The notes beneath the pieces were generated by a model. That model was not told the origin of the DNA, searched no databases, and saw nothing but the letters and a program-made list of their open reading frames with translations. Positions 54,853 through 64,000 of a DNA stretch of 64,000 bases are shown here, piece after piece. The position numbers and the translations under genes are program-made. Within the stretch, counting starts at the first letter, position 1. Each line of letters opens with the position of its first letter. This stretch comes from Variovorax gracilis (GTDB taxonomy: Bacteria > Pseudomonadota > Gammaproteobacteria > Burkholderiales > Burkholderiaceae_C): contig NZ_JASZYF010000001.1 in the NCBI RefSeq assembly GCF_030317115.1, forward strand, positions 682,001 to 746,000, written 5' to 3'.

Positions 54853-54941
54853 TGCGATCCGTGGAGGTGTAATTGAAAGCCGGGTCTGCCACCTTCCGAC
54901 GCCGACAGGCCGACTTGAGCCCGGGTCCGTCTGCTTCGGAT

Positions 54942-54976
54942 GTTTCACTAATAAAACACTGGTTTATCAATGGAAC
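54942..54976. promoter_or_regulatory. Tandem palindromes upstream of tctC 3, candidate IclR operator
   Basis: Two related 16-base segments, GTTTCACTAATAAAAC (54942-54957) and GGTTTATCAATGGAAC (54961-54976), start 19 bases apart. The first also matches the second in inverted orientation at 12 of 16 positions. They share TGTTTCACTAAT with the site at 31246-31280. The AT-rich stretch lies 90 to 124 bases before the tctC 3 start. Confidence 0.55.
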
Positions 54977-55063
54977 GGTTGACGAAGAATAATCTGGAAA
55001 ACTTCGTCATAGATAGGTAATAACCCTATCTTTTACGTTCACTTACTTGGACACGATGGCGAC

Positions 55064-55423
55064 ATGAACCGACTCGCGCCCGTCCTGGCCCTCCTCGGGT
55101 CGATCGCCTTCCCTGCTCTGCAAGCCGCCACGCTCGAGACGCGCACGTACACAGTGGAGATCACGCCCCTATGCGGCGAGCGCGTGACCGATTGCGAGCA
55201 GTTCGCCTATGCCGACACACACAAGCGAACCGGCAGCCACCTCAACATGGTTGGCAAGCCCGGACAGCGCGCGTGTCCGCCCGGCAACGCGCCCTGCAAT
55301 CCGATGGGCTGGCAGTTCCATGACGGCAATGCCACCTACTTCGTCGGACAGGACGGCTGGTTGATCGTCACGCAAGGCAGCAAGACGATCCTTCGCGAAC
55401 TGGGTGCGTGGCGCGAACGCTGA
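55064..55423 (+). CDS. Small exported protein, unknown
   Basis: This 119-residue protein has a clear signal peptide (APVLALLGSIAFPALQA) and no family I recognise. The mature part has five cysteines (ITPLCGERVTDCE and ACPPGNAPCNPMGW) that could form disulfides, and a beta-rich ending (GNATYFVGQDGWLIVTQGSKT). It is divergent from the tctC 3 operon and precedes the MFS gene by 137 bases. Confidence 0.65.
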   Translation: MNRLAPVLALLGSIAFPALQAATLETRTYTVEITPLCGERVTDCEQFAYADTHKRTGSHLNMVGKPGQRACPPGNAPCNPMGWQFHDGNATYFVGQDGWLIVTQGSKTILRELGAWRER

Positions 55424-55560
55424 GCACACCTGGGCTGAGCAGCGCCTGACTTTCGGGGGCAGGACATACCCCGACCGCAATGACGGCTGTTCGACAGCTT
55501 GTCTTCCTACGATGAAGGACTGCGCCCCACGCGGCGATTCGATCCTTCAAGGAGACATCC

Positions 55561-56868
55561 ATGAGTACCGCCACACTGGCCCCCGGCCACGCCGCGCCCC
55601 CTCGCAGCACCTCCAAGCTCGGCGCCGTGCTGCGCGTGACCAGCGGCAACTTCCTCGAGCAGTTCGACTTCTTCCTGTTCGGCTTCTACGCCACGTACAT
55701 CTCCAAGGCCTTCTTTCCCGCGAGCAGCGACTTCGCTTCGCTGATGCTGACCTTCGCCGTCTTCGGCGCGGGCTTCCTGATGCGGCCTCTCGGCGCGATC
55801 ATCCTCGGCGCCTACATCGACGAGGTGGGACGACGCAAGGGCTTGATCGTGACGCTGGGCATCATGGCCAGCGGTACTGTGCTCATTGCCTTCGTGCCCG
55901 GCTACGCGACGATCGGCGCGATCGCGCCGGTGCTGGTGCTTCTGGGCCGACTGCTGCAGGGCTTCTCGGCCGGCGCCGAACTGGGCGGCGTCTCCGTCTA
56001 TCTGTCGGAGATGGCGACGCCCGGCCACAAGGGCTTCTACACCGCCTGGCAATCGGCCAGCCAGCAGGTCGCGATCGTGCTGGCCGCGGCGCTGGGCTTC
56101 GCGCTCAACGAGTTGATGGCGCCGGCCACGCTGGCCGACTGGGGCTGGCGGATTCCGTTCTTCGTGGGCTGCATGATCATCCCGTGCATCTTCGTCCTGC
56201 GCCGTTCGCTGCAGGAGACCGAGGCCTTTCAGGCGCGCAAGCACCATCCGAGCACGCGCGAGGTGTTCCAGTCGATGGTGCGCAACTGGCGAGTCGTGCT
56301 GGCCGGGATGCTGCTGGTCGCGATGACCACGACCACCTTCTACCTGATCACCGTCTACACGCCGACCTTCGGCAAAACTGTGCTGCACCTGAGCGCGAAG
56401 GACAGCCTGATCGTCACGCTGCTGGTCGCCGTCACTAACTTCATCTGGCTGCCGATCGGCGGCGCGCTGTCGGACCGCATTGGACGCAAGCCTCTGCTGC
56501 TGGCGGTCACGGTCTTGGCCATCTTCACTGCCTACCCCGCAATGCACTGGCTCGCCGCGGCGCCGAGTTTCGGCCGCATGCTCGACGTGCTGCTGTGGTT
56601 CTCGTTCCTTTTCGGCATGTACAACGGCGCAATGGTTGTCGCCCTCACGGAGGTGATGCGGGTGGAAGTCCGCGTCGTGGGTTTTTCGCTGGCCTACAGC
56701 CTGGCGACGGCGGTGTTCGGCGGCTTCACGCCCGCAATCTCGACCTGGCTGATCGAGTCGACCGGCGACAAGGCGGCACCCGCCTACTGGCTCAGCTTCG
56801 CCGCGATCTGCGGGCTGGGCGCAACGCTGGCGCTCTATCGCAAGGGGCGGCGCGCGGCGGTCGCGTAG
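55561..56868 (+). CDS. MHS-type MFS transporter, citrate/tricarballylate symporter-like
   Basis: The 435-residue metabolite:H+ symporter has twelve predicted helices. The first loop [21 protein letters not shown] and the [13 protein letters not shown] and [15 protein letters not shown] motifs fit the citrate-proton symporter (CitA) and tricarballylate carrier (TcuC) branch. A strong AAGGAG ribosome site precedes it. It is followed 17 bases later by a solute-binding-domain gene, and its substrate may be a polycarboxylate from the adjacent catabolic region. Confidence 0.88.
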   Translation: MSTATLAPGHAAPPRSTSKLGAVLRVTSGNFLEQFDFFLFGFYATYISKAFFPASSDFASLMLTFAVFGAGFLMRPLGAIILGAYIDEVGRRKGLIVTLGIMASGTVLIAFVPGYATIGAIAPVLVLLGRLLQGFSAGAELGGVSVYLSEMATPGHKGFYTAWQSASQQVAIVLAAALGFALNELMAPATLADWGWRIPFFVGCMIIPCIFVLRRSLQETEAFQARKHHPSTREVFQSMVRNWRVVLAGMLLVAMTTTTFYLITVYTPTFGKTVLHLSAKDSLIVTLLVAVTNFIWLPIGGALSDRIGRKPLLLAVTVLAIFTAYPAMHWLAAAPSFGRMLDVLLWFSFLFGMYNGAMVVALTEVMRVEVRVVGFSLAYSLATAVFGGFTPAISTWLIESTGDKAAPAYWLSFAAICGLGATLALYRKGRRAAVA

Positions 56869-56885
56869 CGCGGCAGAATCGAGGG

Positions 56886-57626
56886 ATGAGCATCACCCTC
56901 CCCGCGGCCGTGGTTTCGGCCTTCACGCCTACCGGCGCGCTTCGCGCTTCCATCAATCTCGGCAACCCGATCCTCGCGAACCGGGATGCCGCCAGCGGGG
57001 AGCCAGCAGGCGTGTCGATCGATCTCGCCCGGGAGTTTGCCCGGCGGCTCGGCGTTGCCATCGAACTCGTGGTGTTCGAGAAGGCCGCCGCGTCAGTCGA
57101 CGCCGTCCGCAACGATCAGGCCGACATCGGTTTCTTCGCGATCGATCCGCTGCGCAGCGAAGGCATTCAGTTCACCGCGCCCTATGTGCTGATCGAGGGC
57201 AGCTATCTCGTGCCCTCCGGCTCTCCCCTCCAGCGCAACGAAGAAGTCGACAGCGATGGGCAGCGGATCGCCGTCGGTGCCGGCAGCGCCTACGACCTCT
57301 TTCTGACTCGCGAAATCAAGCAGGCGCAGATCGTGCGCGTACAGGGTGCCAAGGGGGTGATGGAGAGCCTCCGCGCGGGCCAGGTCAACGTGGCGGCCGG
57401 CATCCGCCAGGTGCTCGAAGCCGAGGCCGGAAAGGCGTCGGGGTCGCGCCTGCTTCCGGGTCGCTTCATGGTGATCCAGCAGGCGATGGGCACGCCCTCC
57501 TCCCGCGGCAGTGAAGCGGGCACGGCGCTCGGCGCGTTCGTCGAGGAGATGAAGGCGAGCGGCTTCGTGAGCGATGCGCTCGCCCGCCATCGCGTCCAGG
57601 GTGCCAGCGTGGCGCCGGCGGGCTGA
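56886..57626 (+). CDS. Family 3 solute-binding-domain protein without signal peptide
   Basis: The 246-residue protein has the bacterial extracellular solute-binding family 3 fold: ANRDAASGEPAGVSIDLAREFARRLG, ADIGFFAIDPLRSEGIQFTAPY and GSAYDLFLTREIK. It lacks any N-terminal hydrophobic signal, starting at MSITLPAAVVSAF, so as read it would be cytoplasmic. The upstream frame does not supply one either. It may be a cytoplasmic ligand-binding protein. It is 17 bases after the MFS gene, so likely co-transcribed. Confidence 0.8.
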   Translation: MSITLPAAVVSAFTPTGALRASINLGNPILANRDAASGEPAGVSIDLAREFARRLGVAIELVVFEKAAASVDAVRNDQADIGFFAIDPLRSEGIQFTAPYVLIEGSYLVPSGSPLQRNEEVDSDGQRIAVGAGSAYDLFLTREIKQAQIVRVQGAKGVMESLRAGQVNVAAGIRQVLEAEAGKASGSRLLPGRFMVIQQAMGTPSSRGSEAGTALGAFVEEMKASGFVSDALARHRVQGASVAPAG

Positions 57627-57651
57627 AACCCGCGTAGCGCCTGCGCGCAAT

Positions 57652-58664
57652 CTACAAACGCGTTTCCGCCAGCAACTGCTGCGGCGTCCAACGCGTCTTG
57701 CGCTCGGGCCAGGCCTCCAGCAGTTCGACCATCTTCGCGCTGAGCGGCGCGCGCATGCCGTTCGCTTCGGCAAGCCGCACCACTTCACCGCACAGTGCAT
57801 CGATCTCGGTACGCCGGCCGAGTGCCAGATCATCGGCCATGCTCGACCGCGCCTTGGCATCGATGCGCAGCATCCGCGCCGCGACCAGCCGGAACAGCGG
57901 CGTGGGCAACCGCAGGATCGCCGGCAAGCGACGTGCCGGCACGGCTGCGAGTTGGGCCGGCGCAATGCCGGCCTTGTCGAGCGCCGCCAGCGCCTCGTCC
58001 ATCAGCGCCGCGAGGCAGCGGCGATAGCCACGCTGCAGCAATTCGTCGCGCAAGGGCAGCCCGGACAGCGCGTTGATCGGATTGTTGAGATTCAGCAGCA
58101 GCTTGCCCCACTGGATCGGCAAGAGATCGGGATAGAGATCGATGGGCACGCCCGCGCGCTCGAACACCGCGACCCATCGCCGCAGGGCAGGGTCGTCCTT
58201 CGCCGCCAACCGGCCGACCGTGCCGCGGTGGAAGGCTCCGGCACCGATCTCCGCGACGTTGTACGGGACCATCGCAGGAAGAATGTTCAGCTTGGGTGCG
58301 GCTTGCGATGCGACCGAGGCATTCGAGATGCCGTTCTGCAGCGAGAGCACCGGCGTGCCCGAAGGCAGCACCGCCCCCAGCTCAGCCGCCGCTTCTTCCG
58401 TCGCGCCGCTCTTGACGGTCAGCAGCACCAGCGCAGGCCGCACGCCGGCCGGCACTGCATTCGACAGCCGCAGGACACCCGGCGAAACCTGGTGGCGCGT
58501 GCCATCGAGATCGGTGAGCGTCAGGCCGTGCAGCGCAACGTCACCCAGCACACGCGGACGACCCACGAGTGCCACCCGAACACCCGCCGCCGCCAGACTT
58601 CCGCCAATGAAGCACCCGATGGTGCCAGCCCCCATCACGAGGACATCGGCGGCCAGTTCGTCGC

Positions 58665-58668
<4 letters not shown>
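57652..58668 (-). CDS. panE: 2-dehydropantoate 2-reductase family protein
   Basis: The 338-residue ketopantoate reductase-like protein has the NADP-binding motif [33 protein letters not shown], and the catalytic Lys in [19 protein letters not shown]. It is longer than E. coli PanE (303), with a divergent C-terminal part, so a role on another 2-keto acid is possible. Its start overlaps the alaS stop by ATGA and it converges with the family 3 gene by 25 bases. Confidence 0.83.
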
Positions 58669-61301
<2,633 letters not shown>

Positions 61302-61388
61302 CTTGGTTTTTGGCTTGTGGCGAAGGCGGCCGGTTGCGGGCAGCCCCTGCATCGAACCCACCTAACTGCTTGATCTGCTGAACATTCC

Positions 61389-61417
61389 ATTATAGGTTTG
61401 GGGAAGAATCCCAGGAA
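61389..61417 (-). promoter_or_regulatory. Sigma-70-type promoter for alaS-panE
   Basis: On the minus strand TTCCTG and a perfect TATAAT are separated by 17 bases, with the -10 at 61389-61394. Transcription would start near 61382, about 80 bases before the alaS ATG. Confidence 0.65.
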
Positions 61418-61788
61418 TGAGCAACCGTGTCCTGGCCGATGCCGTCCTGGTGCTGCACGGCCTCTTCATCCTCTTTGTCCTGACCGGCGGCGTGCTGGTC
61501 TGGCGTTGGCCGCGGCTGGCCTGGCTGCACCTGCCGGCGGTGGCATGGGCCGCCTGGGTGGCGTGGTTCGGATGGGAATGCCCGCTGACGCCGCTGGAGA
61601 ACGAATTGCGGCGCGCTGCCGGCCAGGCCGGCTACGGCGGCGGATTCATCGATCACTACCTGCTCGGCGTGATCTATCCGGAGGGCCTCACCCGGGGCGC
61701 GCAGATCGCAGCGGGCACCTTCGTGGCGGTCCTCAACCTGGGTGCGTATGTGCTGCTGATTCGCGGACGGCGCCGGAAACGGGACTGA
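61417..61788 (+). CDS. DUF2784 family membrane protein
   Basis: This 123-residue protein has about three membrane helices (VLVLHGLFILFVLTGGVLVW, LHLPAVAWAAWVAW, GTFVAVLNLGAYVLLI). The family hallmark is the WECPLTPLEN segment after the second helix, followed by GFIDHYLLGVIYP. Function is unknown in the family. It is divergent from alaS, with overlapping promoter space. Confidence 0.87.
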   Translation: MSNRVLADAVLVLHGLFILFVLTGGVLVWRWPRLAWLHLPAVAWAAWVAWFGWECPLTPLENELRRAAGQAGYGGGFIDHYLLGVIYPEGLTRGAQIAAGTFVAVLNLGAYVLLIRGRRRKRD

Positions 61789-61887
61789 TGCCGCCCGGCC
61801 CAACCGTCCGGCGGGGCGAGGCGCGGATGCGCGATGTGGTGACGCGGGGCCGCTTCAACCGATTCCGGCGTGCGACGCAGGCGCCGT

Positions 61888-64000
61888 TCAACCCGATCTT
61901 CGAGGCGCGCCCCGCTCGACTTGCAGGATCTCGACGGCCTGCTTGAATTGAAGCGACTGCATGGCGCGCTCCAGCGCTGCGAAGCGCTCCCCGCCGAGGG
62001 CGGTGCGAAGCGACGGACCAAGCTCGTCGAACAGCGGCATTGCTGCCATGCTTTGCTTGCGCAGCAGATCGACAAGCGAAGCCAGCGCGTCGGGGTCGAC
62101 CGGCGCTGCATCTTCAGCCACAGGCCTGACGTCCGCCGCATCGAAAAAGGGCTGGGCCGCAGCTTGAAGATTGCGCAGCGCCAGGCTCAGCGCACGCAAC
62201 GCACGATCGGCGCGGTGGGTGTCGCCTTCCTTCAGCGCAGCCTCACCCTCGGCCGCCCGTTGCCGCACGCCGTCGATCCCGATCACGCCGGCGCTGCCCT
62301 GCAGCTTGTGCAGTCGGGCCGCCAGGGCAATGGACGACTCGCCAGAGGGCGCATCGCCCTCGCGCGCCAGGTCACCGAACTCCTCGAGCAGACTGCGCAG
62401 GACACTCAACAGCAAATCGCTGTCGCCCATCAGTCGCTTCGATGCGCCCGGTGCGTCGATGCCCTGGATCATCGGCCAGTCGGGCGGAAGCCCAGCCACG
62501 GCCGGAGCTTCCTCGTGTGCGGTCGGCACCAGCCGGCCCCGCGCGCGCTCCACGCAACGGCGCACTGTGCGGACCATCGACTCGGCGTCGAAAGGCTTGC
62601 TGATGAAGTCGTTCATGCCGGCTTCGAACGCGCGGTCGCGCTCGGCCACCAGCGCGCTGGCCGTCAGCGCAACCACCGGCAATGCCGTGAGGCCCAATTC
62701 GCCGCGAATCAGGCGTGTGGCCTCGTTGCCGTCGAGCACCGGCATGTGGACGTCCATCAGCACCAGGTCGAAAGCCTGCGGCCTCTTGCGCAGCGCCTCG
62801 ACCGCTTCGCGGCCATCCGAAGCGAGGCTGACCTGCGCTCCTTCGCGCTCGAGGATGTGCTGGCAGACCTCCAGGTTGACCTCGCTGTCGTCCACCACCA
62901 GCACGCGCATCTTCGACAGGCGCCGGTCCGCCGACACTTCGCGTGCAGGCACCGAAGGCTGCGCGGCGTCTTCGACGGCAATGTCCAGGGGCAGGATGAC
63001 CCAGAACTCGCTGCCGCTGCCCGGTGTGCTGGCGACACCGAACTCGCCGCCCATCAACCCGGTGAGTTGCTTCACGATCGACAGCCCCAGTCCCGTGCCG
63101 CCGAAGCGGCGCGTGGTCGACGTGTCGGCTTGCGTGAAAGGCGTGAACAACCGGTCGAGCACATCGGCCTCGATGCCGATTCCCGTATCGACCACGGCGA
63201 AGCGCAGACGCACGCGATCCTCCAGCCTCTCCTTCACCTGCACGTTCAGGCGCACCGACCCTTGCGCGGTGAACTTGACGGCATTGCTCAGCAGGTTGAC
63301 GAGGATCTGCCGGATGCGGGTGACGTCGCCGAGCAAGCGCGCCGGAAGTTCGGCATCGGCTTCCAGCACCAGCGCGATGCCCTTCTCGCCGGCGTTGACG
63401 TTCATCATGGCGACGACGCTGTCGAGCAGATCGCGCAGTCCGAACTCGGATTCGTCGAGCGCCATCTCGCCCGCCTCGATCTTGGAGATGTCGAGGATGT
63501 CGTTGATGACGCCCAGCAGCGCGTTGCTGGCGTCGTCGATCTTGCGCAGGAACTCGCGCTGCCGGTCATCCAATGAGGTTTGCCGCAACAGGTAGGCCAG
63601 CCCGATGACCGCGTTGAGCGGCGATCGGATCTCGTGGCTCATGTTGGCCAGGAACTCGCTCTTGGCCTTGCTCGCCGACTCCGCCTGCGCGCTGCGTTCG
63701 TTCAGGGCGAGGTTGAGGTCTTCGAGCTGGTCCTGCGCGCGGCGCATGTCGGTGACGTCCACCGCCACCGAGATGAAGCCCTGCACCACGCCGTAGTCGT
63801 CGAAGTCGGGGATGTAGTGCAGCCAGTAGTGCAGGGTCGATCCATCGGCCAGTGTGCGGGTGCGCATCACGCGCTGGTCGTTGCCGGCCAGCGCGGCGCG
63901 GATGTAGGGCTCGTTCTCACGGAACAGTTCAGGGCCGAGCAACTCGACCTGCGAGATCCCGATCATCTCCTCGGGCGCGCGCCCCAGCCAGCGCCGGTAA
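61888..64000 (-). CDS. Hybrid sensor histidine kinase with receiver and Hpt domains (cut by window edge)
   Basis: The frame is open to the right edge; the visible C-terminal 704 or so residues begin inside a PAS domain (YRRWLGRAPEEMIG, then ALADGSTLHYWLHYIPD). Next come the HisKA dimerisation helix with the phospho-His in SHEIRSPLNAV, the ATPase N-box NLLSNAVKFT, DTGIGI and GGTGLGLSIV, a receiver with Asp in VLMDVHMPVLDG, and a C-terminal Hpt with His in LHKLQGSAGVIG. The complete phosphorelay in one chain suggests transfer to a separate response regulator, none of which is in the window. It converges with the DUF2784 gene across 99 bases. Confidence 0.93.
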   Translation of the reverse strand, partial: YRRWLGRAPEEMIGISQVELLGPELFRENEPYIRAALAGNDQRVMRTRTLADGSTLHYWLHYIPDFDDYGVVQGFISVAVDVTDMRRAQDQLEDLNLALNERSAQAESASKAKSEFLANMSHEIRSPLNAVIGLAYLLRQTSLDDRQREFLRKIDDASNALLGVINDILDISKIEAGEMALDESEFGLRDLLDSVVAMMNVNAGEKGIALVLEADAELPARLLGDVTRIRQILVNLLSNAVKFTAQGSVRLNVQVKERLEDRVRLRFAVVDTGIGIEADVLDRLFTPFTQADTSTTRRFGGTGLGLSIVKQLTGLMGGEFGVASTPGSGSEFWVILPLDIAVEDAAQPSVPAREVSADRRLSKMRVLVVDDSEVNLEVCQHILEREGAQVSLASDGREAVEALRKRPQAFDLVLMDVHMPVLDGNEATRLIRGELGLTALPVVALTASALVAERDRAFEAGMNDFISKPFDAESMVRTVRRCVERARGRLVPTAHEEAPAVAGLPPDWPMIQGIDAPGASKRLMGDSDLLLSVLRSLLEEFGDLAREGDAPSGESSIALAARLHKLQGSAGVIGIDGVRQRAAEGEAALKEGDTHRADRALRALSLALRNLQAAAQPFFDAADVRPVAEDAAPVDPDALASLVDLLRKQSMAAMPLFDELGPSLRTALGGERFAALERAMQSLQFKQAVEILQVERGAPRRSG

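Overview
The window is one contiguous piece of a GC-rich betaproteobacterial chromosome, most likely a Comamonadaceae member close to Variovorax. The support is the housekeeping gene order (glyA-nrdR, minor pilins, rib genes-nusB, ybgC-tolQRA, dnaE), the Burkholderiales-type porin, several orphan TctC/Bug solute-binding proteins and a dispersed hairpin repeat. Genus is an inference from layout; there is no rRNA or tRNA gene, no IS element, no CRISPR array and no gene-free stretch above about 230 bases.

1-18.3 kb is core genome. The glyA tail and nrdR are followed by a type IV minor pilin operon (fimT-pilV-pilW-pilX-pilY1-pilE), then a tightly overlapping run ribD, ribE, ribBA, ribH, nusB, an aminotransferase, ybgC, tolQ, tolR, tolA. 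A PAP2 phosphatase and dnaE converge on it. The RibA half of RibBA has lost its zinc cysteines, and YbgC carries an AT-rich in-frame insert.

18.3-29.1 kb is mixed: TrhO, two pirins around a flavodoxin-like reductase and DoxX, a divergent LysR regulator, a renalase-like flavoprotein, gluQ-trmB, two uncharacterised small genes, an orphan LivJ-type binding protein and a Crp/Fnr regulator.

29.1-57.6 kb is an accessory catabolic region. It begins with an HD-domain protein of PhnZ-like ligand layout plus a class II aldolase, behind a TGTCA-N6-TGACA box shared with the Crp/Fnr gene. Next is a MarR gene divergent from a TctC-headed operon encoding a three-subunit molybdenum hydroxylase and a CoxG-like protein. 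A roughly 18 kb co-directional minus-strand block (54.9 down to 37.0 kb) then encodes TctC, two SDRs, a cupin, an alpha/beta hydrolase, an IclR regulator, a ThDP enzyme, an aspartate dehydrogenase-family protein, an aldehyde dehydrogenase, an extradiol-type VOC dioxygenase, a second TctC, a NicC-like flavin monooxygenase, two small proteins, a Rieske oxygenase with RidA and reductase, a porin and an MFS carrier. Together this looks like uptake, hydroxylation, ring cleavage and side-chain processing of an aromatic, perhaps N-containing, acid; the substrate cannot be read from sequence. Paired TTCACTARTGAA-like palindromes with identical 19 bp spacing precede both TctC-headed operons and suggest shared control.

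57.6-64 kb returns to general genes: a ketopantoate reductase-like gene translationally coupled to alaS (with a good sigma-70 promoter), a DUF2784 membrane protein, and a hybrid histidine kinase that runs off the right edge.
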